Shown here piece after piece: positions 50,224-58,931 of a stretch of 64,000 bases of DNA; positions within the stretch are counted from its first letter, which is position 1, and every line of letters starts with the position of its first letter. Source of the DNA: Nocardiopsis metallicus (lineage in GTDB: Bacteria; Actinomycetota; Actinomycetes; Streptosporangiales; Streptosporangiaceae); contig NZ_JACHDO010000001.1 in NCBI RefSeq assembly GCF_014201115.1, positions 3,968,001 to 4,032,000 on the forward strand. Reading direction: 5' to 3'. The translations under genes were made by a program, and so were the position numbers. The notes under the pieces were generated by a model that was not told where the DNA came from, made no database searches, and saw only the letters and a list, made by a program, of their open reading frames with translations.

Positions 50224-50369
50224 AAGTCATAGAATGTCTTATTTTCAGAGTATCTTGTATATCTAACTATTTCATGCGATGCGGTCTCGAGGCCAAGCGA
50301 CACCTGGGATGAGGCCTAAGATCAACAGGAACGACGGAGGGACCGTGCACGAAGCGGCGAGGGAGACCA
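50224..50369. promoter_or_regulatory. AT-rich divergent promoter region of crtE and marR
   Basis: Bases 50224-50275 are far richer in A/T than anything else in the window. On the minus strand TATGAC (complement of 50228-50233) is a possible crtE -10. The motif TATCT is repeated 9 bp apart (50251-50255 and 50260-50264). A TAAGAT about 60 bp before marR may be its -10. MarR and the CarH-like protein are both candidate binders. Confidence 0.5.
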
Positions 50370-50879
50370 ATGACGAGCGCGCCCAACGCTGGGACCACGG
50401 AGAGCGGGGCCGTTGACGAGGTCGACCGCAGGCCCCGCGAGGAGCTCTACACGGCGCTCCAGCAAGACGGTCAGCAGCTGGCCGTGCGCCTCGTACGCCT
50501 CCTGCACCGGATGGCGGACCGCACGGGCATGAACCCGACCGACTTCCAGTGCTACATGCTTCTCCGAGCCAGCGGAACCATGACACCCGGCGAAATAGCG
50601 GACAGTCTCTGCCTGTCCACGGGGTCGGTGACCGGCGTGGTGGATCGGATGGAGGCGCACGGCCTGGTCGAACGAACACCGCACCCGCTGGACAGGCGCA
50701 AGGTCGCAGTACGGCTGGTCGAGGGGTCGGAGGACAGGATCGGCCCCAGAGCTCCGGGCATGCGGCAGGCGATGATCGATCTGCACTCCGGCTACACGCT
50801 GGAAGAGCTAAGGGTCATCGTGGACTGGCTGGACCGGGCCGGATCGACCCTGGACTCACTCATCGAGCCCAAGACCTGA
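50370..50879 (+). CDS. MarR family transcriptional regulator
   Basis: The 169-residue protein has the MarR winged helix at about 50-120: MNPTDFQCYMLLRASGTMTP, IADSLCLSTGSVTGVVDRME and LVERTPHPLDRRKVAVRLVE (the wing). N- and C-terminal helices make the dimer. ATG 50370 has GGGAG 4 nt upstream. It diverges from crtE across 146 bp, so it is a likely local regulator of carotenoid synthesis, working beside the CarH-type photoreceptor at the other end of the cluster. Confidence 0.92.
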   Translation: MTSAPNAGTTESGAVDEVDRRPREELYTALQQDGQQLAVRLVRLLHRMADRTGMNPTDFQCYMLLRASGTMTPGEIADSLCLSTGSVTGVVDRMEAHGLVERTPHPLDRRKVAVRLVEGSEDRIGPRAPGMRQAMIDLHSGYTLEELRVIVDWLDRAGSTLDSLIEPKT

Positions 50880-51097
50880 CCCGCCCCGCGCCCCGCGTTC
50901 GGGCCCTCCGCTCCGGAGCGTGAACCCGTCATACGACATGTCACACTCTGCCGGAAACTCTCCGCATTGTGACGGTTGCTTTACTACCAGGGACGAAAGC
51001 CTCTACCATCCCACGGGACCCATCCGTGGCCGGTGGCAGGAACCGGCGCCCGACCCCCGCCCGAAACTCTCCGTGACGGGGATGGGAAGGAGCAACC

Positions 51098-52855
51098 ATC
51101 TCAACCCTGCGCGCATTCATCCAAGAACGAACCAACCCTCCGGTGTTCATCACCTCCGGAGCGGTCATCATCGCCTTCGTGGTCCTGGGCATCGCCTACA
51201 CGGACCCGCTGCTCCAAGCGGCACAGAGCACCCGCGACTGGATCGGCTCGACGCTCGGCTGGTTCTACGTCCTGGCGACCACCTTCTTCCTCGGCGCAGC
51301 GATCTTCCTGATGCTCAGCAGGTTCGGGAAGGTCCGGCTGGGGCCGGACGACTCCCGGCCCGAGTTCAGCACCATGGCCTGGTTCGCGATGCTCTTCACC
51401 ACCGGTATGGGTATCGGCCTGGTCTTCTGGGGCGTGGCCGAGCCGGTCAACCACCTGCACGACCCGCGTGACGCCACGCAGGCGCCCATCGTCGTGGAGC
51501 AGGGCCAGGCCGGGGAGGAACAGCTCGAGGCGGCCGAGGAAGCCGGGCTCACACCCATCGTCATCGAAGACGAGGACGGTGAGGAGGTCGACGCGCTCCT
51601 CCAGCCCGAGGCCGCCAGCAGCTCGCTGGCCTCGAGCTTCTTCCACTGGAGCTTCCACCCCTGGGCGATCTACATCGCGGTGGGACTGTCCCTGGGCTAC
51701 TTCGCCTACCGTAAGGGCCTGCCACTGCGGCCCGCCTCGGCCCTCTACCCGCTGCTGGGCCAACGCGCCTTCGGCTGGCCCGGCAACATCGTCGACGTCC
51801 TCGCGGTGTTCGGGACCATCTTCGGCCTGGCGACCTCCCTGGGGCTGGGCACCCTGCAGATCAGCAGCGGCCTCAGCCGGGTGTTCGGAATCCCGGACAA
51901 CGGGCTGACACAGTCACTCATCATCATCGTCATCACCGCCATCGCGCTGTTCAGCGTCCTGTCGGGGATCGACAAGGGTCTGCGCAGGCTCTCGGTCATC
52001 AACTTGTGGCTGGCCTTCCTGCTCCTGGCCTTCGTCTTCGTCGCCGGGCCCAAGCTGTGGATAATCAGCGGAATGACCTCGGGCGCCGGTGAGTACCTGG
52101 AAAGCCTCGTTCCGTGGAGCCTGTCCTTCCCGAGCCCGCTGGCCGACGAGCAGGCGGCGGGCTTCACCACGGGGTGGAGCGTCTTCTACTGGGGCTGGTG
52201 GATCTCCTGGGCCCCGTTCGTCGGCATCTTCCTGGCCCGGATCTCCTACGGCCGCACCATCCGGGAGTTCGTCCTCGGCGCACTGTTCGCGCCGGTCGTC
52301 GTGTCGGTCCTGTGGTTCGGCGTCTTCGGCGGCTCGGGCCTGTACTACGAACTGTTCGGTGACGGCGGCTTCCAGGACGGCAACGAGGCCGACGCCGCCT
52401 TCCACCTGATGGAGGCGCTCCCGCTGGCACCGGTGGTCGCGCTCGTGGCCTCCCTGCTGCTGATCCTCGTCGTGACGATCTTCTTCGTCACCTCCTCGGA
52501 CTCCGGTTCCCTGGTGGTCGACATGCTCACCAACGGCGGCAGCACGAAGGCCTACCGGCTCCAGCGCGGCTTCTGGGCGGTCAGCGAGGGCGCCGTGACG
52601 CTCATCCTGCTCGTCCTGGGCGGCGCACTGGCACTCGACGCCCTCCAAGCGGCGTCGGTGGTCACCGGCCTGCCCTTCGCGGTGATCCTGATCTTCATGC
52701 TGTGGGGTCTGTTCAAGGCGCTCGCGAGCGAACCGAAGCCCGGCGCGCCGAAGAGGGTCCGGGCGGAGGATCGACCGCCAGCCGCCCCTTCTGGGAACAT
52801 CAGGGTGGGCCGTAAGGGTGAAGAAGGCACTCCAGAGGAGGCAGAGGGCACATGA
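51098..52855 (+). CDS. BCCT family betaine/carnitine/choline transporter
   Basis: The protein (about 585 aa) has 12 membrane helices and the BCCT signature block GWSVFYWGWWISWAPFVGIF with FLARISYGRTIREF. It probably imports a compatible solute such as glycine betaine under osmotic stress. The family N-terminus (RAFIQERTNPPVFITSGAVI) lies upstream of the first ATG/GTG/TTG in frame; AAGGAG (51087-51092) is 5 nt before an ATC (51098), which I propose as a rare start. An acidic insert of about 40 residues (GEEQLEAAEEAGLTPIVIED) lengthens the loop before SSFFHWSFHPWAIY. It is coupled to the Hsp20 gene by ATGA. Confidence 0.88.
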   Translation: MSTLRAFIQERTNPPVFITSGAVIIAFVVLGIAYTDPLLQAAQSTRDWIGSTLGWFYVLATTFFLGAAIFLMLSRFGKVRLGPDDSRPEFSTMAWFAMLFTTGMGIGLVFWGVAEPVNHLHDPRDATQAPIVVEQGQAGEEQLEAAEEAGLTPIVIEDEDGEEVDALLQPEAASSSLASSFFHWSFHPWAIYIAVGLSLGYFAYRKGLPLRPASALYPLLGQRAFGWPGNIVDVLAVFGTIFGLATSLGLGTLQISSGLSRVFGIPDNGLTQSLIIIVITAIALFSVLSGIDKGLRRLSVINLWLAFLLLAFVFVAGPKLWIISGMTSGAGEYLESLVPWSLSFPSPLADEQAAGFTTGWSVFYWGWWISWAPFVGIFLARISYGRTIREFVLGALFAPVVVSVLWFGVFGGSGLYYELFGDGGFQDGNEADAAFHLMEALPLAPVVALVASLLLILVVTIFFVTSSDSGSLVVDMLTNGGSTKAYRLQRGFWAVSEGAVTLILLVLGGALALDALQAASVVTGLPFAVILIFMLWGLFKALASEPKPGAPKRVRAEDRPPAAPSGNIRVGRKGEEGTPEEAEGT

Positions 52856-53319
52856 CACCCAAGAGGTTCAGCAACCCCTTCCACGGGGTCGTCGACATGA
52901 TCACGGAGATGAACCGCATCTCCGACACCATGTCCTCGATCGAGACGAGCCAGGCCGGTGAGCGCGAACGCGGCTTCGCCGACGCCTGGAGCCCGCCCAC
53001 GGACATCCTCGCCCGCGGCCGCGACCTGGTGATCAGGTGCGAGGTCCCCGGCGTGTACGAGGAGGACGTGTCGGTCAGCCTCAACCACGGCATCCTGACC
53101 ATCAGCGGGGAGCGGCGGCGCGACGAGGACGACGTCGTCTACTACTCCTCGGAGCGGTTCATGGGCACCTTCCGCCGGGAGATCAGCCTTCCCGACGGGG
53201 TGGGCGAGAAGGATGTGGAGGCCAGCTACGGCGAGGGCCTGTTGGAGGTGGTCGTCCACGGGGCGGCCAACCAGCGCGTCCCCAAGCGGATCAACATCTC
53301 ACGGCGCAAGCGCACCTGA
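52852..53319 (+). CDS. Hsp20/alpha-crystallin family small heat shock protein
   Basis: The 155-residue chaperone has an alpha-crystallin domain (about 45-145): SPPTDILARGRDLVIRCEVP, HGILTISGERRR and the late GLLEVVVHGAANQRVPKRI with the edge-strand motif. It binds unfolding proteins without ATP. Its ATG overlaps the stop of the BCCT gene, which is an uncommon pairing and suggests joint induction by osmotic or heat stress. A strong 16-bp hairpin ends the operon. Confidence 0.93.
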   Translation: MTPKRFSNPFHGVVDMITEMNRISDTMSSIETSQAGERERGFADAWSPPTDILARGRDLVIRCEVPGVYEEDVSVSLNHGILTISGERRRDEDDVVYYSSERFMGTFRREISLPDGVGEKDVEASYGEGLLEVVVHGAANQRVPKRINISRRKRT

Positions 53320-53341
53320 TCCGGGCAGGCCCCAGGAACCC

Positions 53342-53379
53342 AACGACCCCCGCCGGGAGCGTGCCCGGCGGGGGTCGTT
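53342..53379. terminator. Strong bidirectional terminator hairpin
   Basis: A perfect 16-bp stem (53342-53357 with 53364-53379) with a 6-nt loop separates the convergent Hsp20 (+) and M16 peptidase (-) genes. The stem ends in TT on one strand and AA on the other. Confidence 0.8.
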
Positions 53380-53391
53380 CGCGTGTGAGGG

Positions 53392-54726
53392 CTAGAAGAC
53401 GCGGTCGGCCTCGTAGGGGCCGATCACGGCCAGCGCCCGCGGACGGGCCAGCAGCTCGGCGGCGACCGCGGCCACGTCATCCCGGGTGAGCGCGTCGTAC
53501 TTCGCCAGGTCCTCGTCGATGGAGGAGTGGCGCGGCCGGGTGAGCTCGTGCGAGAGCAGGCGCCCCATACGGGCGTTGGTGCCCTCGCTGCCCAGCACCA
53601 TGGCGCCCTGGATCTGGCCCTTGGCGCGGGTCAGCTCCTCGGCGGTGATGCCGGAGGCGGCGACCTTGGCCAGCTCGTCGCGGCAGACCCCGATGACCTC
53701 GTCGGCCTTCTCCGGCAGACAGCCCGCGTAGATCTGGAAGGTGCCGGTGTCGGCGTACGCCGTGTGGTAGGCGTGCACCGCGTAGGCCAGGCCGCGCTTC
53801 TCGCGCACCTCCTGGAACAGGCGGGAGGACATGCCACCGCCCAGAGCGGCGCTGAGCAGGCGCAGGGCGTACCAGCGCGGATCGGTACGGGTCAGCCCCT
53901 CCGAACCCAGGATGATGTGGGCCTGCTCGGTCTCACGCGGCTGCACCACCGTGCCGCCGAAGGTGCGGACCGGCTTCCCCGCGATGCGCGGGCGGGACGG
54001 ACGGGCGTCACCGGCGGCGGCCAGGCGGTCGGCGAACATGGCCTGGACCTGCTCGACCACCGTGTCGTGCTCCAGGCTGCCCGCGGCGGTGACGATGAGC
54101 TCCGAGGGCACGTAGGCGTCCCGGTACTGCTCGGCGATGCGTTCGCGGGCCAGCGCCTTGATGGTGTCGGCGGTGCCCAGGATCGGGCGGCCCAGCGGGG
54201 TGTCACCGAAGAAGTGCTCGGCGAAGACGTCGTCCACCAGGTCGGCGGGCTCGTCCTCGTACATGGCGATCTCCTCGAGGATCACGCCGCGCTCGGTCTC
54301 CACCTCGTCCTCGTCCAGGACGGAGTTGGCCACCATGTCACCGACCACGTCCACCGCGAGCGGAAGGTCCCGGTCCAGGACCTTCGCGTAGTAGCAGGTG
54401 TGCTCCTTGGTGGTGTAGGCGTTGTGGTCGGCGCCCACACCGTCCAGCAGCGCGGAGATCTCCAGCGCCGAGCGGGTCCCGGTCCCCTTGAAGAGCAGGT
54501 GCTCCAGGAAGTGCGCCGACCCCGCGTGCGCGGAGTCCTCGTCACGGGAGCCGGTGGTCGCGGAGATCCCGAAGGCCGCGGACCGGCCGCCGGGGATGTT
54601 CTCGGTGACCACGCGCAGGCCGCCGGGCAGTACCGTCCGACGCACCAGTCCGGAGCCGCCGTCGGGCTCCAGCAGCGTCACGGTCGTGCCCGGCTCCTGC
54701 TCTGCGGCGATGGGGACAGAACTCAT
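53392..54726 (-). CDS. M16 family zinc metallopeptidase
   Basis: The 444-residue peptidase has the inverted zinc motif HxxEH in HFLEHLLFKGT, with the third ligand Glu in the ETERGVILEEIAMYEDEP region, and the C-terminal M16 half with REKRGLAYAVHAYHTAYADT. It is the gene that usually follows pnp in actinobacteria; its substrates are poorly known. ATG 54726 has AAGGA 5 nt upstream; the few residues before it in frame are rejected. It lies 108 bp after pnp on the same strand. Confidence 0.93.
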   Translation of the reverse strand: MSSVPIAAEQEPGTTVTLLEPDGGSGLVRRTVLPGGLRVVTENIPGGRSAAFGISATTGSRDEDSAHAGSAHFLEHLLFKGTGTRSALEISALLDGVGADHNAYTTKEHTCYYAKVLDRDLPLAVDVVGDMVANSVLDEDEVETERGVILEEIAMYEDEPADLVDDVFAEHFFGDTPLGRPILGTADTIKALARERIAEQYRDAYVPSELIVTAAGSLEHDTVVEQVQAMFADRLAAAGDARPSRPRIAGKPVRTFGGTVVQPRETEQAHIILGSEGLTRTDPRWYALRLLSAALGGGMSSRLFQEVREKRGLAYAVHAYHTAYADTGTFQIYAGCLPEKADEVIGVCRDELAKVAASGITAEELTRAKGQIQGAMVLGSEGTNARMGRLLSHELTRPRHSSIDEDLAKYDALTRDDVAAVAAELLARPRALAVIGPYEADRVF

Positions 54727-54834
54727 GGATCCTTCTTCTTCGCGTCGGGGCATTCAGCAGAGCATACGTGTGGGACGACGGCGGGGCGGCCGCGTCGTGA
54801 AGACGCGACCGCCCCGGGTCAGACGGACTCAGGA

Positions 54835-57138
54835 TCAGGTGTTCTCGGAACGCCCGCCGGAGCTGCGACGCCGACGGCGGCGCGGGGCGCCTTCGCCCTT
54901 GTCGTCATCCTTGTCGGAGTCCTCCTCCGAACCCTCGGCGCTGTCGGCCTTGTCCGACTTGGCGTTCTCGGACTCGACGACCTCGACCGGGACCAGGGAG
55001 AGCTTCCCGCGGTCGTCGATCTCGCGGATCTCGACCTGGATCTTCTCGCCGATGCTGATCACGTCGTCGAGGTTCTCGATGCGCTGGCCGCCGTGCAGCT
55101 TGCGGATCTGCGAGATGTGCAGCAGACCGTCCTTGCCGGGCAGCAGCGAGACGAACGCGCCGAAGGCGGTCGTCTTGACGACGGTGCCCAGGTAGCGGTC
55201 GCCCACCTCGGGCATGGTCGGGTTCGCGATCTGGTTGATCGTGTCCCGGGCGGCCTCCGCGGAGGGGCCGTCGGTGGCACCGATGTAGATGGTGCCGTCG
55301 TCCTCGATCGAGATGTCCGCGCCGGTGTCGTCCTGGATCGAGTTGATCATCTTGCCCTTGGGGCCGATGACCTCGCCGATCTTCTCGACGGGCACCTTGA
55401 CGGTGAGGATGCGCGGAGCGTTCGGGCTCATCTCGGCCGGACGCTCGATGGCCTCCTGCATGACGTCGAGGATGGCCAGACGGGCGCCGCGGGCCTGCTG
55501 CAGGGCCAGGGCCAGCTGCTCGGCGGGGATGCCGTCGAGCTTGGTGTCCAGCTGCAGGGCCGTGATGAGCTCACGGGTACCGGCGACCTTGAAGTCCATG
55601 TCGCCGAAGGCGTCCTCGGCACCGAGGATGTCGGTCAGCGTGACGAACTGGTCGCCCTCGCTGATCAGACCCATGGCGATACCGGAGACCATCTCCTTGA
55701 GCGGCACACCGGCCGCCATCAGGGACATGGTGGAGGCGCAGACCGAGCCCATCGAGGTGGAGCCGTTGGACCCGAGGGCCTCGGAGACCTGACGGATGGC
55801 GTACGGGAACTCCTCGCGGGCGGGCAGAACCGGCAGCAGGGCCCGCTCGGCCAGCGCGCCGTGCCCGATCTCGCGCCGCTTGGGCGAGCCCACCCGACCG
55901 GTCTCACCGGTGGAGTAGGGCGGGAAGTTGTAGTTGTGCATGTAGCGCTTGGTCTTGTCAGGGTTGAGCGTGTCAACCATCTGCTCCATGCGCAGCATGT
56001 TCAGCGTGGTGACGCCCATGATCTGGGTCTCGCCACGCTCGAAGAGGGCCGAACCGTGCACCCGCGGCAGGATGCCGACCTCGGCGCTCAGCTGACGGAT
56101 GTCCTTGGGGCCGCGGCCGTCGATGCGGACCTGGTCGCGCAGGACGCGCTCGCGCATGAGCTGCTTGCTCAGGCTGCGGAAGGCGGCGCTGACCTCCTTC
56201 TCACGGCCCTCGAAGTCCTCGGCCAGCTTCTCGGCGGCGGAGGACTTGATCTTGTCCAGCTCGTTCTCGCGGTCCTGCTTGTCCGCGATGGTGAGCGCCT
56301 TGGAGAGCTCCTCGCGCACGGCCGCCTCGACGGCGGCGTAGGCGTCGTCCTCGTAGTCGAGGAAGATCGGGAACTCGGTCTGCTCACGGCTGCTCTGGTC
56401 GGCGACGGCCTGCTGGGCCTTGCACAGCACCTTGATGAAGGGCTTGGCCGCCTCCAGGCCCTCGGCGACGGTCTGCTCGTTGGGGCCGACGGCGCCCTCG
56501 GCGACCAGCTTCAGGGTCTGGGTGGTGGACTCCGCCTCGACCATCATGATCGCGACGTCGCCGTCCTCCAGGACACGGCCGGCGACGACCATGTCGAAGG
56601 TGGCGCCCTCGAGCTCGGCGTGGGTGGGGAAGCCCACCCACTGGCCGTCGATCAGGGCGACGCGCACGCCGCCGATCGGGCCGGAGAAGGGGATCCCGGA
56701 GATCTGCGTGGACATCGAGGCCGCGTTGATCGCGACGACGTCGTACAGGTGCTCGGGGTGCAGGGCCAGGATCGTCTCGACGATCTGGATCTCGTTGCGC
56801 AGGCCCTTCCTGAAGGAGGGGCGCAGCGGGCGGTCGATCAGACGGCAGGTGAGGATGGCGTCCTCGGAAGGACGGCCCTCACGCCGGAAGAACGAGCCGG
56901 GGATGCGGCCGGCGGCGTACATCCGCTCCTCGACGTCCACCGTCAGGGGGAAGAAGTCGAGGTTCTCCTTGGGGCGCTTCGAGGCGGTGGTCGCCGACAG
57001 GACGACGGTCTCGTCGTCCAGGTAGACCGTGGCCGAACCGGCGGCCTGACGGGCCAGGCGGCCGGTCTCGAAGCGGATGGTACGGGTGCCGAACTTGCCG
57101 TTGTCGATGACGGCTTCGGCCGAGTAAACGCCCTCCAT
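54835..57138 (-). CDS. pnp: Polyribonucleotide nucleotidyltransferase (PNPase)
   Basis: The 767-residue enzyme has two RNase PH domains (about 10-240 and 330-565) around a helical linker, a KH domain (about 595-655: VEKIGEVIGPKGKMINSIQD) and an S1 domain (about 660-735: DRYLGTVVKTTAFGAFVSLL), then an acidic and finally Arg-rich tail (APRRRRRRSS). It degrades RNA phosphorolytically in 3'-5' direction and adds tails. ATG 57138 has AGGAGG 6 nt upstream. The 289-bp leader (57139-57427) holds the rpsO terminator and GC hairpins; PNPase leaders are usual sites of self-control by RNase III. Confidence 0.97.
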   Translation of the reverse strand: MEGVYSAEAVIDNGKFGTRTIRFETGRLARQAAGSATVYLDDETVVLSATTASKRPKENLDFFPLTVDVEERMYAAGRIPGSFFRREGRPSEDAILTCRLIDRPLRPSFRKGLRNEIQIVETILALHPEHLYDVVAINAASMSTQISGIPFSGPIGGVRVALIDGQWVGFPTHAELEGATFDMVVAGRVLEDGDVAIMMVEAESTTQTLKLVAEGAVGPNEQTVAEGLEAAKPFIKVLCKAQQAVADQSSREQTEFPIFLDYEDDAYAAVEAAVREELSKALTIADKQDRENELDKIKSSAAEKLAEDFEGREKEVSAAFRSLSKQLMRERVLRDQVRIDGRGPKDIRQLSAEVGILPRVHGSALFERGETQIMGVTTLNMLRMEQMVDTLNPDKTKRYMHNYNFPPYSTGETGRVGSPKRREIGHGALAERALLPVLPAREEFPYAIRQVSEALGSNGSTSMGSVCASTMSLMAAGVPLKEMVSGIAMGLISEGDQFVTLTDILGAEDAFGDMDFKVAGTRELITALQLDTKLDGIPAEQLALALQQARGARLAILDVMQEAIERPAEMSPNAPRILTVKVPVEKIGEVIGPKGKMINSIQDDTGADISIEDDGTIYIGATDGPSAEAARDTINQIANPTMPEVGDRYLGTVVKTTAFGAFVSLLPGKDGLLHISQIRKLHGGQRIENLDDVISIGEKIQVEIREIDDRGKLSLVPVEVVESENAKSDKADSAEGSEEDSDKDDDKGEGAPRRRRRRSSGGRSENT

Positions 57139-57385
57139 GGGCGACCTCCTACTACATGTTGCGGTCCGCCGCGCCGGAGCCCGACAGGCTCCCGGCACAG
57201 CGATGTACATTTCCGCGACGTGCCCCGGAGGTGATGACGGCCGGTCATCGATCGAAGCCCACGGCACACCCGTGACGGGTGGTGTCCGGAGACCACTACC
57301 GAGGACCGACCCCTGGTACCGGGGTGGCGGCGCGGTGGCGTGCGAGTGGCTTCCGGTGTCGGAGGCCACTCTGGTTACACCTTAC

Positions 57386-57419
57386 TAACAAAGAGGGAGC
57401 GGCCGAAGCCACTCCCTCC
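57386..57419 (-). terminator. rpsO terminator with UUCG tetraloop
   Basis: Read on the minus strand, GAGGGAG pairs with CTCCCTC, an inner GGC/GCC pair closes a CUUCGG-type tetraloop, and a T-rich TTTGTT tail follows. This is a standard intrinsic terminator or attenuator between rpsO and pnp. Confidence 0.8.
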
Positions 57420-57427
57420 GAGTCAAC

Positions 57428-57697
57428 CTAGCGGCGCAGGCCCAGACGCTCGATCAGCGAGCGGTAGCGGGTGATGTCCTGCTTGGCGATGTACTTGAGC
57501 AGACGGCGGCGGCGGCCGACCATCAGGAGCAGGCCACGACGGCTGTGGTGGTCGTGCTTGTGGTCCTTGAGGTGCTCGGTGAGCTCGGTGATGCGGTGCG
57601 TGAGCAGCGCGACCTGGACCTCGGGGGAGCCGGTGTCGCCCTCAGCGGTGGCGTACTCGGCGATGATCTTTTCCTTGGTGGCGGTGTCGATCGACAC
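57428..57697 (-). CDS. rpsO: 30S ribosomal protein S15
   Basis: The 89-residue protein is full length and typical of S15: GDTGSPEVQVALLTHRITEL, DHHSRRGLLLMVGRRRRLL and the C-terminal YRSLIERLGLRR. It binds 16S rRNA in the platform of the small subunit. GTG 57697 has AAGGAG about 5 nt upstream. It precedes pnp, the conserved order. The 286-bp space before it (57698-57983) has no gene; it holds a minus-strand TAGGGT -10 candidate near 57900 and a perfect ACCACGTGGT palindrome (57913-57922), probably the rpsO promoter region. Confidence 0.97.
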   Translation of the reverse strand: MSIDTATKEKIIAEYATAEGDTGSPEVQVALLTHRITELTEHLKDHKHDHHSRRGLLLMVGRRRRLLKYIAKQDITRYRSLIERLGLRR

Positions 57698-57983
57698 AAC
57701 GCTCCTTCTGTTTCAAGAGTCGGTACGCAGGGCGAACCCCGGTACTTGACAGGGTTCAGGCGCGGTGACCGCGCGTACGAACAGTCACCGTCGCGTGTGG
57801 TGCGCGCGGCCCGCCGCCGATGGCGTGGGTGCACCGCGCTCCCGCCGAATCCGCGCCCCGAGAAGGGCGTGACTCACCGCGGGCACACGTGGACGGATCC
57901 ACCCTACCGCAAACCACGTGGTGAAGCGTCCTGGTCACGGGTCGTGGAAGACACAGCCGGACGCGGAATCAGGCCGCGCCCGA

Positions 57984-58931
57984 TCAGGCCACGCCCAGGA
58001 CCTCGCGGCAGCGGTCGACGTCGCGGCGCATCGCCACGATGAGTTCCTCGATGTCGTCGAAGCGCTCCTGACCGCGGATCCGCGCGGTGAAGTCGACGGC
58101 CATGCGCAGGCCGTACAACTCCAGGTCGTCGCGGTCGAGCGCGTAGGCCTCCACCGTGCGCTCGGCGCCGTCGAAGGTGGGGTTGGTACCGACCGAGATC
58201 GCCGCGGGCCAGCGGGACTCCTGCCCCTCGACGGGCTCCAGGCGGCTCAGCCACCCGGCGTAGACGCCGTCACCGGGCACGGCGGTGTCCGCGGGGAGGT
58301 CGGCGTTGGCGGTGGGGAAGCCCAGCAGTTCGCGACCGCGGGCGGCGCCGTGCACGATCTCGCCGGACACGCGGTGCGGACGGCCCAGGAGCTCGGCCGC
58401 CGCGACCACGTCGCCCTCGTCCAGGAGGCCGCGGATCCGGGTGGAGGTGATGGTGTCGCCCTCGGCGACCAGGCGGGCGCCGTCGGCGGTGAAGTCGTAC
58501 TTCTCCCCCAGGTCGGCCAGAACGGCCACGTTCCCGGCCGCGCGGTGGCCGAAGCGGAAGTCCTCGCCGACCACCACGGCCGCGGCGTGGAGCCGGTCGA
58601 CCAGCACGCGCTGGACGAACTCCTCGGCGCTGAGCGAGGACAGTTCTCCGCTGAAGGGCAGAACGCACACGGCGTCGGCCCCGAGGGACTCCATGAGCCC
58701 GACGCGGTGCTCGACGGGGGTCAGGACCGGCGGGGTGAACCCGCGCAGCACCTTCTGGGGATGCGGGTCGAAGGTGACCACGACCACGGGGAGGCCGAGT
58801 TCGCGCCCGTGGGCGCGCGCGGACTCCAGGATCGCCTGGTGGCCGCGGTGCACCCCGTCGAAGACGCCGATCGCCACCACGGACCGCCCCCAGTCGGAGG
58901 GAATGTCCTCCAGCCCGTCCCATCGCCGCAC
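57984..58931 (-). CDS. ribF: Bifunctional riboflavin kinase / FAD synthetase
   Basis: The 315-residue enzyme has an N-terminal nucleotidyltransferase domain (about 10-160: VVAIGVFDGVHRGHQAIL, GEDFRFGHRAAGNVAVL, ISSTRIR-like TITSTRIRGLLDEG) and a C-terminal riboflavin kinase domain (about 180-308: GRELLGFPTANADLP, SVGTNPTFDG, LELYGLRMAVDF). It makes FMN and FAD from riboflavin. GTG 58931 has AAGGGGA about 6 nt upstream. It belongs to the truB-ribF-rpsO-pnp block but is separated from truB by the plus-strand genes at 59112-60944. Confidence 0.95.
   Translation of the reverse strand: MRRWDGLEDIPSDWGRSVVAIGVFDGVHRGHQAILESARAHGRELGLPVVVVTFDPHPQKVLRGFTPPVLTPVEHRVGLMESLGADAVCVLPFSGELSSLSAEEFVQRVLVDRLHAAAVVVGEDFRFGHRAAGNVAVLADLGEKYDFTADGARLVAEGDTITSTRIRGLLDEGDVVAAAELLGRPHRVSGEIVHGAARGRELLGFPTANADLPADTAVPGDGVYAGWLSRLEPVEGQESRWPAAISVGTNPTFDGAERTVEAYALDRDDLELYGLRMAVDFTARIRGQERFDDIEELIVAMRRDVDRCREVLGVA

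Noticed and set aside
50986..51004. Resemblance of ACTACCAGGGACGAAAGC to the inverted-repeat arm at 19424
   Set aside because: About 14 of 19 bases agree but the second arm is missing, so a shared repeat family is not supported.
50880..51097. Possible riboswitch (such as a c-di-AMP type) in the leader of the BCCT gene
   Set aside because: I looked for the conserved core bases and paired helices of the ydaO-type and other common classes and did not find them; only weak hairpins are present.
53527..57234. Plus-strand open frame of over 1200 codons opposite the M16 peptidase and pnp genes
   Set aside because: It is the codon-complement shadow of two certain genes, rich in Gly/Val/Arg/His runs without any family signature; high G+C removes stop codons from antisense frames.
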